A DNA stretch of 64,000 nucleotides from Enoplosus armatus (Eukaryota; Chordata; Actinopteri; Centrarchiformes; Enoplosidae), in assembly GCF_043641665.1 (NCBI RefSeq), contig NC_092186.1, positions 18,521,001-18,585,000 on the forward strand, read 5' to 3'. The position numbers and the translations under genes were made by a program. Each line of letters starts with the position of its first letter. The first letter of the stretch is position 1. The notes under the pieces are model-generated. The model had not been told where the DNA came from. It did not search any database and saw only the letters and a program-made list of their open reading frames with translations. Shown one piece after another: positions 50,560 through 61,363 of the stretch.

Positions 50560-50870
50560 TAAACACCCCGTTAGCATCAGGAGTTTGGCTGCCATTAAAG
50601 GCTGTTATTGAGCTAGCCTCTGGAGAAAACACAGGTTTGTTAATCAAGCGAAGGCAAAACAATTACTAGAATCCGATAATCAATGGCTGTGGACAAACAA
50701 TAAATCTTTGGTGGCTTCTTCGGAGAACGACAAGTGGTGGGAAATAGGGTCCTACTAATTAAACAGAAACCTGCTGGTATGCTATCCTTAGCTAATAGCT
50801 ATGCCGCTACACCGTTTAGCCCATCTGATTAGGCTGTTTGACACAGCCGATGTAATAGCCATTACAAAGT
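50560..50870. other. CNE-like island with many homeodomain and SOX/FOX cores
   Basis: Contains GCCATTAAAGGCTGTTATTG, GTTAATCAAGCGAAGGCAAA, CGATAATCAATGGCTGTGGA, ACAAACAATAAATC and CTACTAATTAAACAG in about 300 bases, then GTAATAGCCATTACAAAG, a near-palindrome. It is unique and free of simple repeats. The density of TAAT, AATCA and ACAAT cores suggests an enhancer; conservation is untested. Confidence 0.37.
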
Positions 50871-51924
50871 CCTTTTTTCTTTTTCTTACTGCATGCTTGC
50901 TGAACTTCTGCCAGACTTACAGCTCCATTCCTTTGAGGACTTTGCTTCTCCTTTTTGTTAGCTGTGAGAAATGAATGTTGTTGCCAGAGAGTTTGTGCTG
51001 TAATATATGATTATGACTCTAAATATCATTAAAAATGTCATGTCTGCAGTATTAACGTAAGATAGAATGCAGAGGGACTTGACTGCCACTGTATACAGTA
51101 CTAATGCAAAATATACTAAATTAATTAAATAGGTACTTGTCAATGACAATTACTGCATGAGTAGAAAAGCTCTTAACCAAATTGTGGAAATGTGAGTCTT
51201 GATGTATCAGCAAAGAGAGGTCACAAGGGTTAGAGCCCTTGTTCAATGAGGGTATACCCACTTAAAATGTGCCAGACATAATCACTCCAACGTACAGATG
51301 GAAATTTCAATTCCAGTTGTCTTCCCCTGGATCAGAAATCCTGATTTTGCTGCAGGCGATGGGTGGAAAGCCTAATAGGGTGCTGGGAATTACAGCAATA
51401 GGAGAAGAGCCTGATGGTGAACGCCGGGGGAATCAGGTAAGACAAATCTGTGTGGATTTATGAGAGCAGTGTGAGCTGCTAATAGCAGAATATGGGCCGG
51501 GCAAACAGTGGAGAGTTTATGATATGTAGCTCTGAGCGTACAGTTTCCGTATGCTGCAAAAAATAATGATTTATTCAGCCCTCAAACTATGAAAGAAATG
51601 GAATGGGATGAAATCATCTTGTCCAAATCATCTTGCTTCTTGTGACATCTTAAAACAGGATGTACTGACTTACTTTAAGGGCTGTATTGCTCAGTTTATA
51701 AACTCTACAGAAGATAAGGCTGAATTAAACAAAAATATCTGACTGTACTGAAGGATTTTCTTTGATTTTGTCCAACAAAAACATTTTTTTCTGTTTTCTT
51801 GTAAAGCGTGGCATTAAAGGTGAGTGTAGCAGATATAATGATCGACTGCACAGGCAGTCAAGCTGACATGTTTCCACTTAGCACAATAGCAATCATAACT
51901 GCCATGATCAATAGCTGTTGACTT

Positions 51925-52800
51925 CCTTTAAAAAGGTCCCATTCTCCACCCTCTTCCTATCCATCTATTGCAGCTTCATTTCCAGTCATCTCTTCCTCCC
52001 CATCTCATCTATAATTCTACCTTGTTTCCTCTCATGCTTCCTTACTTCATCAAGCTAATCTCTCCCTCCCTACCTCCCTTTCCTTCCTCACCTACTTTTT
52101 CCTCCTAACCCTAACCTCTTTTCCTTCTCTCTCTTATAGTATATCCCTCTTCTTAACTCCATTTCTTGTTTCATCCATCTTTCCTTCTCAATGTCTCTTT
52201 CATCTACGCCTTCTTTTCCTTCTCTCCCTCCCTCTCATCATTCTTGCATCCTTATTTCTTCATTCTTTTACCCGTCCATGACCTACACCTCAAATCTCCT
52301 TGACACCTGCCCTTCCTCTCCCTCCCTCAATCCTTCTTTCCCTATCATCCCTTTCTTCTGCCGCTCACTTCATGTCATCTCTCTATGACTTGCTCGCCTT
52401 CTTTTTCAGTCTTTGCATTCTTTCATAAATTCCTGCCTATGATTTGCTGTTTCTCTCTTCCTAAACTTGTTTTTCATCCCTCCTTACCATACCTCTCTAT
52501 TCCCATTCTTTAATGCATCTCTACAGTATGTGCTTCCTGTCTTTCTCAACACTCCCTTACCTCACCTTCCTGTCTCCATCTCTGTTCCTACCTTTTTTCC
52601 TGTCACCTCTCCCTCTTTCTTCTCAGCTACCTCTCCCTGCATGCCTCAGTGTAATTCACCTGCCCTCCATCTCTTCCTTCCTCCACCTCTCCTTCCCTTC
52701 CTCTGTCCCTCCTCACATCTCTCTCCAACCAGTCCTCTCCTTCCATGTGCCATTTCTCCTTTCCCACCCTCTGTGTCTCCCTTGCTCTCCTGCAATCCGC
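51925..52800. repeat. Long polypyrimidine tract
   Basis: Nearly 900 bases in which the + strand is mostly C and T (CTCCCTCCCTTCCTTC-like). It keeps + strand frames of 135 and 117 codons and a - strand frame of 165 codons partly open, all low-complexity. It is the longest strand-asymmetric block of the window. Confidence 0.85.
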
Positions 52801-52854
52801 AGTTCACAGGTTTCCCAGGGCACATTGTTGCATCCCAACGGAAGCTTGCACAGC

Positions 52855-53010
52855 ATTCTGCCATAAATAATTGAAGAGGCCCCACATGGCCAGGCACGCT
52901 CAGTCTAAATGGATTATTCTGGGAGAGATCAATGCTGGCCTGTGAGGGTTTTATTAGGGCCTGCAGATGAAACGTACAAGGCCACCGCCAATGCTCTCCT
53001 CTCTCTGTCT
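52855..53010. other. CNE-like island
   Basis: Unique sequence directly after the polypyrimidine tract: CATAAATAATTGAAGAGGCC, GTCTAAATGGATTATTCTGG and GGGTTTTATTAGGGCCTGCA. Homeodomain-type ATTA cores occur without any exon signal. Confidence 0.27.
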
Positions 53011-53229
53011 TAATTCTACCCTGCTCTAGTGTGACATTCTCTGCACCTGCACCTTCAACCATCCACCCAGTCCCGGTAACGACCCCAACACACCACCAGA
53101 AGACCATGGCCGAAGCCTTACATTGCATCCCTGAATTAAACATAAATACCTATCCAAGACAGTGTATGAATCATTCATTCTTTATGATGCCTTTGACTGT
53201 GATGTAGGCTAGTAGTAAACGGGGGAGAC

Positions 53230-53560
53230 AGCATTTTTGTTATCCCTGCTGTTGTCGAGATGCATCATCCTCACAGACCCCCACTATCATCAGCCCCCGC
53301 ACACCAGCATGGCGGGAAACATCCGGCAATGCCCACTGGAGTTGTCATAGGCATGAAAAAGGGAGGTGAAATGCTACCGTGACCTTCAAGAGTTATGACC
53401 CTTGGGGGTGGGTGACGGCTGCAGTGGCAAATAACCCTAAACTTCTCTCCCCAAGGAGATTTGCATCTGTTTCATCCAGAGAGAGGTTTCCATATTGTCT
53501 GCTCTCTGGAAAAACATCCTGCTAAGCTGGCAACCACGCACAGCTTGTCAGCTATTCAGC
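53230..53560. other. CNE-like island with a consensus octamer
   Basis: Balanced unique sequence containing ATTTGCAT at 53459-53466, the POU-factor octamer, with GACCTTCAAGAGTTATGACC (nuclear-receptor half-site-like) about 80 bases before it and TTTCCATATTGTCTGCTCTC after. Motifs are seen; regulatory function is inferred. Confidence 0.32.
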
Positions 53561-55749
53561 TCTACTGGGTCCACATGGTAAATAAAGAGAGGAATAGGGC
53601 ACTATTCCTAAACTTAGAGCACTTCTACTAGTATCCCCATATTTTAACCCTAATCTACATATTTTGCAATGCTACAGCAACATTTGTTTCATTTATGTTA
53701 GCATGCAGTAACACAAAGTGTAGTGCAAGAATGGTGCAGCTATAATGTTAGTAGAGATCAAAGCCGCCATTCATTCGCATCCTTGGCTTTTTGCAAACTT
53801 TGGATGTACAATAACAGCTCAAGGCCTATACACACTGAAAAATATCTTCAGTTACTTAACTCTTAAACTCCTATTATTGTAAACTGTGAGGCGCGATGTG
53901 TTTGCATCATGTGAGGCAAAGATACTGCAGTGAGGTGAAAGCCAATTAAGGTAGCAAGTTGTATCCCACAGATACTAAAACTGACAGACTCCATGGCAAC
54001 ATTATACGTCCTGTGTACATCTCCCAAAGCATTATTTGTAATTTCTAAAACTTAGAGCATGATTATCCTCCAAATCGAAGTAAGACAAAGAAAAACAATA
54101 GGAATAAAATAGTGACAAAAGCCATTAATATCAGACTTTGAAAACCCCTGTTCTAAAGATTAAAAACAGTGACACATATTTTCAATTCTGCATTGGTATC
54201 AAGTGAAATGATGGTTTCCCATTGAGAAATTACTGGTTTAATATTGTTTTCACATGTAAAATGTATCATATAAAAATACAGTTTTAATAGATGGGACATA
54301 TTGCACAGATTGCAGTTTGTCCCACATTTCCCCCTTCCACTGATAAGTCCCCTCTGACTGTGTATTTTAAACTACACCTGAACACATTATTTGTTGGCAT
54401 ATTCTCAGGTTCTCTAAACACACAAATTACCAACGCAATTATCCTTGAGTAAAGAGCCTTTGAACACTTAACATGCTGCTTTAACCTGAACTAAGACTCC
54501 CTCAGTGATTATGATGCGTTCTCCTCACCGGTGAAATTGAACCCTGACATGGCTTCATGTTTCCCTCCACTATATGCACTTTTGTCATTACTGTGAAAAC
54601 AACATAATCAAACCTTCCAAGCAGGAAGTAAAGGTGTTCCCCCTGCCACTTTTACCCTTTCACATTGTGATGATTGGGATTGTGGCTGGCAGACATAAAT
54701 AGACATTGCTTTATGGAATGGTGTTTTGAAATGAAGCTTAACATATTTGACAGGGCTGGAGGGGCCCTGAGGCTTTTACCCCCATCCCTCACAAGTGAGT
54801 GGTCTTGGTCTTCCTCTCCTTCCTGGATATGGAGGAGAAATCTTCTCCCTTCTTGACATCTTGGCGTGTACCAGGAAAATGTGTACACATCAAAGCCATT
54901 AAAGTGTCAAGCTCCACGGTGGGCTTAAACCAGGTCAGGACGTTCATGGAAAACTTGTGAATAGCGCATTTTTTGCCCTCATTCTGGCAGTCAAGACTTC
55001 CTCTAAAGAGCTTATATCTTAGCCATTTGAAATGAAAAACCAGTGTTCAAAAGACGCAAGGACAATTTCTTTCTCTGCTGTTGGAATATTCCAGCACTCA
55101 TTTGCATATAGATTTGAGGACCATATGCTTCCTGACAAGATTTACTGTACAATATGGCACTGTTGGACAGAAGGCTGAGTACAGAAATGCTCTGTCACAT
55201 TATACAACACCGCCTTTGCTTTTCTTTAATGATTAACTCAATCTAAATTACCTCTGTAGTTTTGGTTCTAGGTGTCAATCTTTCACTGATTCACTGGTTT
55301 TATTTACCCTGACCGTTGACAAACATATTACGTTGGTGTGTTTGCATGTGGCTGAGGATGGGATGAGATAGGATACTCTGAAATTGACATTTTGCTAGTT
55401 AGAATTTCAAATTCTGCCACAGGCGGGGGAAAAACATGAGAGAAAAAATACAGCACGCTGTTTATGTGGAGGTGACAACTAACAAGCGCTATCCTGGTAA
55501 TTAGACTGCCGCAGTGCACATGGGCGAAGCTCTCCATAAAGTGTGCTTATGATTAAATATTTTCTTCTCTCTCGCTTTCTTTACTGTCTCCTCTTGCTTT
55601 AAATGTGTTTGGGTCCCCTTAAACAGCTCTGCCAGCCGTCCACATCTGTTTCCATTCTGACTGCATTAATGACATGGCCACACACTTAGGCTTGGTAGCC
55701 TGTAATGGGACTTATAGCTCATCTTGTAAATCTAATAAGAGTATATGCG

Positions 55750-55771
55750 CGTGTGTGTGTGTGTGTGTGTG
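55750..55771. repeat. (GT)n microsatellite
   Basis: About eleven GT units after a short GCGC step. Confidence 0.92.
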
Positions 55772-56774
55772 CAGGCAGGTGCATATCTGTTTGTGACCCT
55801 CTCTCACATGCCTGAATCTTCGCTGCCCAGCTGGTGACAGGTGAGCATGATTGAAGTGCATTTCTGTAGGAGGAAACAACGAATGCTTGGGCATGCCATC
55901 CAATCACCCATCTCATACATACAGAGAGGCTGGTTGATTGATGTCAAGTTGAGAAGTGTACACGGTGAAAAGCTAACCTGGCTTGTCTCCATAACCAAGA
56001 GTCACCTCACTAAAAGGTGACCTACAGTGTGACTCTCTGCACTCCAAAAATTAAATAGGCTTCTTAATGAAAGTTTTGTAACTCAAATAAAACATCCAAT
56101 AAACTAAAAACCCACTTGGCTGGACCCAAACCTAAGATTTCACCTTGCACCTCAGCTGCATGAGCTAAGCTACTAACTTCTCAACAGGGTATCTTTAAGG
56201 AATCAAAACCCTTTGGTTTTCTTTGGTGAATGCTTTCATCAAAATGGTAACTTGAGCACGACAGTAGTTCATATAATTCTATTACATGGTTGTTCTTCAA
56301 GAGATCCTTTACTTTAACTAGTAAAGAACATCAAAGTCCCCACTGGCTCCATTCAAATTGTAGAAGAATCTGCAATGAACCACCACTTTTTAGAGTGTGT
56401 GGTCTCTATGCATGTCCAACTGGGTATTTGATTGCTCCTGAAACAAACGCTGGGTGAGGAGACGCTTCATAAAATGTGTCCAGCCCATTAAGTCTGAGAG
56501 AAGGACTCCAGTAATAGCTGTCCTTCCACAGGCCTGTCTGTTAAGACAGCAGAGAGTGAGTGACTCCCTCCTGTCGTAGTGATCATGGAGTGGCACCACA
56601 TCTTAATATCAGCAGCAGGACTGGAGCATACTGACACACCTGTGCTGAAGTGGGGATCAGAATTATTATTGAAAATGAAATATTAACATCCTACGAATAG
56701 TAGTCTAAAATCCCACGGGTGCTATGGTGCATAAAAAGATGTAACATCACAAAGGCATGCAAAGAGTGAGTGCA

Positions 56775-56777
<3 letters not shown>

Positions 56778-56823
<46 letters not shown>

Positions 56824-56848
56824 CTGTGTGTGTGTGTGTGTGTGTGTG
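56778..56848. repeat. (CT)n(GT)n compound microsatellite
   Basis: About 23 CT units (to 56824, with one G interruption) pass into about 12 GT units (56825-56848). Confidence 0.95.
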
Positions 56849-57384
56849 TATGTCTTTGTGCGTCAAGCTTTATACACTAACTCATGCATTACATCATTTG
56901 TTTCATCACTGTGGTTCAGCTCCACATATTTTAATATCTTCCTTGCAGGAGGCCAAACTTTCTACTGTTAGTGAAAAAAAATGTGCATGAAATATGGAAA
57001 AGGCAAAACTCAAGAAGCATGTGATTGGTTGCCAGAATAAATCTGTGGTAGCACAAGTCTGAATATAATTTAGAAAGGACTGTGGACTATTTCCAGAGAG
57101 GTTGGGTGCAAGCGAGGGGTGCGTGCTCCCTCTCATACAAATCCGTTGGTGGATGTTACCTGCCTTGCTCTGATGCTCCTGGGCATTCTGCTGTGTGCGT
57201 GTGTTGAGGAGGGGGAGCAACTCCAAATTTCTCATGTGACGGAGCATAACAGGGAATTGTAATACACAGCAACATCATAAATTTGATTACATTACATTGC
57301 ACTGCAAGCCTGTAAGCCATTTCCAGGCACCATAAAAAAAAGCTATAACTAAGTTACCAAGGGTAGCCTACAAAGAAAAATGAA

Positions 57385-57510
57385 TAAAGCCATTTTCTTT
57401 TAACAACCCGGGCGCTGGCGAGATATTGTTCTCTCCTCTGGCTTTTATGAGCTGTGCAGACGAGCGATGCGTTCATTGTGATCGAAACAGGAGACGGAGC
57501 AAGATGCAAA
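57385..57510. other. CNE-like island
   Basis: GC-balanced unique sequence with CCCGGGCGCTGGCGAGATAT, GGCTTTTATGAGCTGTGCAG and GATGCGTTCATTGTGATCGA. It lies about 1.3 kb from the CpG island at 58.7-59.5 kb and may belong to its regulatory neighbourhood. Confidence 0.27.
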
Positions 57511-58222
57511 ATGCACAACTTCGGGAAAAATAGACTAGATTCTGTGGCAAATGTTTCAACACCAACCTCCTAAAGAATGTGCTGTGATAGCCTCATCAGA
57601 TGTTAGAAATCTCATCTAATGCTTTGAGATAATGAATACGAGTGGCACTGGTTTTATAGAAATAATGCACACAAACTTTATCATTGTGTTATATCATGTC
57701 TAATGGAGCCTTATTATGTGGCAGCAGCCAGCAGATCTGTGCGTAATGTCGAAGAGCCATCATCAAACGTGTAAACGAAACATAAAGACAGCAAAAGCAG
57801 TGCGATTTTAAAATGACAACCAATTTGAACATTTGAAACTGAGAAATTATTTTGCTGGGTTTTATATTTCTCACTGGACAAAAAACAACATCGAAGGAAT
57901 CACAAAGTGTCCGCGGAGGTCTCCACGAACTGGAGCGAATTTAATTCAAGTCGGAGTTTCCAGCATTCAACAAGGGCATCACAAGCACCCACAGGAAAAG
58001 TCAGTGTCATCGCCGCGCTGACTCCACCTCGGCGGGGCTGTGGAGAGCTCGGGTGGCGCACCTCGAAATAAGCACAACTCCTGTCCACACGCCATTGACA
58101 ACGCGATGCGCAAAGGCAAATCCGGTCCAGGGGTGTAGACCAACACTACAGTACTCTCCAAAGTCCAACATGCATACCGTAGGCTTTAACACCACATCAA
58201 ACACCCGGGTCTCCACACACAG

Positions 58223-58224
<2 letters not shown>

Positions 58225-58274
<50 letters not shown>
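58225..58274. repeat. (GA)n microsatellite
   Basis: Twenty-five perfect GA units on the + strand. Confidence 0.96.
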
Positions 58275-58275
<1 letters not shown>

Positions 58276-58443
58276 CAACTGCAATATCGAAAATGGTATT
58301 TCCGATTGATGCCTGTAAGAAGGACTGGATGTCTGATGATCTCCGGACATGTTCATATCAGTTTATATTCTAATGCAAAGCATCTCGCGGTTGACTCGGC
58401 TAATGAAGCACCCCCTGTGGAGATGCACTTGTTAGATGGAGTA

Positions 58444-58472
58444 CCCCCCCCCCCCCCCCCCCCCCCCACACA

Positions 58473-58519
<47 letters not shown>
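58444..58519. repeat. Poly(C)-(CA)n compound repeat
   Basis: C24 (58444-58467) passes directly into about 25 CA units with one CC interruption. It lies immediately before the CpG island and creates the Pro/His-rich start of the + strand frame 58436-58915. Confidence 0.96.
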
Positions 58520-58520
<1 letters not shown>

Positions 58521-58599
58521 CCGCCCGAAAAAAAGATGATTCAGAAATATGCGTTATGCTCCAAAGCTACACAGCACACACAAGTGTGAGAGAAAATCT

Positions 58600-59480
58600 T
58601 CGTTCTTCTCTCCGCTACAGAACCGCTCAGGTTTCTTTTATTTGGGAGATTAAAATAGTAATTAACTCTCAGTGCGGGAATGAAAGGGAAGCCGCGCAGT
58701 CGTTCACAATGATGGGCAGCAGATATGCTCTGCTCACCAGCAGCAGCACCACCGGCAGCTCTGCTCTGGCAGACTCGGGTCTCCCGCTGAGTCCAGGACT
58801 ATTGAGCATCTCTCTCCATCGCAAATGTCCGAGGCAGCTTGAACAAGCCTCTTTGCAGTATTCTGAAATGATGCTCCTCTTTGGGCACTTGCCTGCGTCT
58901 CCGTGCGGGTGTTAACACGGCAGAATAACGCACCGCTCCTGCGCTCCGATACCAAATGCCCACATGCCAAATTTTTGTGAAAGCGTTGAGACAATGACAA
59001 AGCCGTGATTCAAATCCCCAGCTCGTGTCAATACCATACCTGGCAGGAAAAAAAAGTAGCTGGACAGAGTCCGAGAAAAAAAGAGACAGGGAAGTGCGCC
59101 TACCTTTTTGTCAGCCTCGGAGTTCCTCTTTCTTTCTTCTCGGCTTATAAACCCTCACATCTTCATGATTAAAACAAGCAATAATCCCCGGGTTTGTGTT
59201 AAACGTGTGCGTCCCTGCGGCGGGTCCAATGAGGAGCGGTTCACGGGTCCCTCTGCCGGGTTAAATTATGTTTTTAAAATCCACCCCAAGAGCGCAGGTT
59301 GCTCAGGACGCGTCTTGGTACGGCAGGAGGAGTCGCTCCCTCAGCAGCAGCCGCCGTGCGCACTTGGAGAAACCAGAGCTCTGTCCGCGCAGGGAAACTG
59401 AGGGAATGATGTCATGCGTCCGGCCCTCCCTCTCCAGCCACCCCTTAACTCACGGCTCTCTCCGTCTTCTGTCCCTCTTC
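58600..59480 (-). promoter_or_regulatory. CpG island, promoter-like, probably for a - strand transcript
   Basis: The interval 59200-59430 has about 19 CpGs in 230 bases, against almost none outside. On the - strand a TTTAAA-type AT box lies near 59265-59280, and two splice-donor-like junctions follow: AAAAAG/GTAGGC with the exon ending at 59104, and CTGCTG/GTGAGC ending at 58738. The first would give an untranslated leader exon of roughly 140 bases, because its ATGs are stopped at once. CpG island and donors are seen; orientation, start site and gene are inferred. A separate CpG-rich patch lies at 57.9-58.15 kb. Confidence 0.42.
58738..58809 (-). CDS. Possible first coding exon, - strand, unidentified (partial)
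   Basis: On the - strand an ATG at 58809 opens MLNSPGLSGRPESARAELP followed by VVLLL and meets a donor-like CTG/GTGAGC after exactly 24 codons (phase 0). Unspliced, it continues through a hydrophobic VSRAYLLPIIV stretch to a stop, 46 codons in all. The Kozak context is modest (GAGAGATGC). A hydrophobic stretch directly at a donor inside a CpG island would suit a signal-peptide exon, but the leader before the hydrophobic part is long and I do not recognise the protein. It could equally be 5' UTR with a short upstream frame. Confidence 0.2.
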
Positions 59481-59834
59481 CTCTCATCGTCCCCCTCTTT
59501 CTTTATGGCACGTTGTCTTAACATTTGCACTGAAAAAAGACAAATACATACATTTAATGTCGCACTGAATATTAAAATCTTGATTCAGGGAAGTCAATAG
59601 AATGCAATATTGTTATTGAATGTTTCCAGAATTTAAATGAACCAATATGTTATCACAACAATCTGCCATGTGTTTGTTGAGCGGTGGAAACATTTATTCC
59701 ATATGTTTAATACCTGGCTTTGGAGGATCTGTTTTTGCAGTGCTCCACTTGACGTGATGAAGTCATTCCGTTCCCCCACGCCTCACTGAAGGTATCGTCC
59801 AGTAGCATCGTCAGTCTGCCTTTACCGGGGATAA

Positions 59835-59849
59835 GGGGGGGGGGGGGGG
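59835..59849. repeat. Poly(G) run, 15 bases
   Basis: Uninterrupted G15, only about 50 bases before a C15 run of equal length (59902-59916). Confidence 0.95.
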
Positions 59850-59901
59850 ACAAAGGTAGCATGAAACAGACCAATGCACACCGCGCACTGAGTCCCCTGC
59901 A

Positions 59902-59916
59902 CCCCCCCCCCCCCCC
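59902..59916. repeat. Poly(C) run, 15 bases
   Basis: Uninterrupted C15, the complement of the nearby G15; the two could fold into a G-C hairpin with a roughly 50-base loop. CTGCAC before and GGTGCAG after the run form a further small inverted pair. Confidence 0.95.
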
Positions 59917-60654
59917 TCTCCGGTGCAGCCGGCGTATCTTAAAGATAAAGCATCACATCTTCTTATCAGTTATAGGTTCAATGTGCATATCATCCACTAC
60001 ACTGCAAATAAACTGCAGCTCGTTTGGGCTTGTTTGGAGTTGCAGTTGTTGTTGATGGGACTATGGACTGGAATTTGTCCAGTCTTCAAAATGTTTTGTT
60101 TTGTCGTGATGACTTCTTATTGTCATTATTTTAAGAAAATACTGGTAGAACTGATAAAACAATTAAGTTAAAATAAGTTATCACCTTGCTGTGATATTTT
60201 TGTCTTTCCAGAGAAATGAATGAATGAAGAAAAAAAAAAATCTAAATCATTATATAAAGTCACTGAAGATGTACTTTTTAATGGAGTAAGTCAGTGAATA
60301 ACAGTGACTAACAGCCTATTTTACTGGGTATATTTAAAGTATCTTCAAATGCATTTAAATTCCTCACAATGGATGAGCAAGCTATAACGTATTTTCTGCA
60401 TCCTGACTTTGCTGCTGGCTGCTTGGTGAAGGAAACTGAAAGAAAAAGAGTGTGAGGGCATTTAATCAATCAACTTCAGCTGCAGGTTTTACTTAATCAA
60501 ATCCTTAAAGTGGCAGAGCTGCTTTCCTCTACTCTCTATATAGTGGTGCACAGACGCTCTCACCGGGATAAGCCCATTGCTGGAGCTTGGCCATTCATGC
60601 CTCCTCTTAATGCATGGACTTGTTCCTTAAAGTCAGTGGATCTGCATGTTTTTT

Positions 60655-60765
60655 AATTGCAGCACCCAGAGGACCAGGAAGAACACCCATGCAAACCTGA
60701 GGAACCAGCAACCTTCTTCTTGTGGGGCAGCTGCTAACTACCATGTGTGCAACCCCTAACCATTT
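60655..60765 (+). mobile_element. Fragment of the 45.06-kb dispersed repeat family
   Basis: CACCCAGAGGACCAGGAAGA, CACCCATGCAAACCTGAGGA and CCAGCAACCTTCTTCTTGTG GGGCAGCTGCTAACTACCAT follow the order of the 3' half of the widespread fish repeat ('...GAACCTTCTTGCTGTGAGGC...TGCTAACCACTACACC', recalled). It is strongly decayed. Confidence 0.5.
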
Positions 60766-61289
60766 AAAGATGTATTTTACATGCTCAAATGGTTATAACG
60801 TATTACATGCCAATACCAATGATAATGTTAGTGGATGGACTCTTCTTACAGGCTTGTTGGTCTAATAAAACCTGAGCACATTTAATAGGTTGTTGTTAAC
60901 CTTAATCTCAGTATGACCATATATATACAGATGTTGCTGGTTGTGCCAGAAGTGGGTGGAGTAGTTATGTCAAGCATTTCTGGGATTATGATAGAGGACT
61001 AAAAAGATACCTTTTCTTTATTATTTAATCATACTCTGTACACGTTATATAAATAAACACATATAATATACATAAATGCCACAAATTTTGAACTGAAATT
61101 GGACCATCTTTAAAGGAACATACTTTTCTTGTTACATGATGAAAAGTCAGCCTGATGAGTACAGAATGGGCCTAAATGATAAAAGATGTGTACGGTCCTT
61201 TAAAGATGACAGACCTAAATTGATTTGCTGGTGGGACAAAGAGACGAGGATGCATAAATTAAGAATTGGAAATCACCAGTTTCATCATT

Positions 61290-61363
61290 TGTAGCCCCAG
61301 CGGGGATCAGACTCTAACCATGGAAGTGTTGAACCATTCTCTACCCGCTGCGCTAGACAGGAC
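61290..61363 (-). mobile_element. tRNA-like sequence (SINE head or tRNA pseudogene)
   Basis: On the - strand a perfect-looking A-box TAGCGCAGCGGG (61355-61344) is followed by a B-box-like GGTTAGAGTCT (61319-61309) that differs by two bases from GGTTCGAGTCC. The spacing between the boxes is 24 bases, shorter than in a normal tRNA, and the acceptor arm does not pair well, so a functional tRNA gene is unlikely. Confidence 0.5.

Larger units (their letters stand above)
43650..51920. other. Non-coding DNA, simple repeats, old transposon fragments and candidate islands
   Basis: No exon was recognised. Frames of 190 (43626-44198) and 186 codons (50051-50611) are rich in Ser, Pro and His from CT/CA-rich DNA. 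CNE-like islands lie at 46.39-46.65 and 50.56-50.87 kb. Two adjacent old repeats occupy 45.06-45.62 kb. Confidence 0.62.
53561..57380. other. Non-coding AT-rich DNA, no gene seen
   Basis: No exon was recognised. An octamer ATTTGCAT followed by AT lies at 55100-55107, and a (GT)n at 55750-55771. The rest is AT-rich, unique and plain. Confidence 0.65.

Noticed and set aside
50051..50611. 186-codon + strand frame
   Set aside because: First third is CT-rich low complexity; the rest has no recognisable domain and overlaps other frames of similar length.
58436..58915. 159-codon + strand frame ending in the CpG island
   Set aside because: Its first part is translated poly(C) and (CA)n; the remaining part has no known domain and the - strand offers better splice-donor signals.
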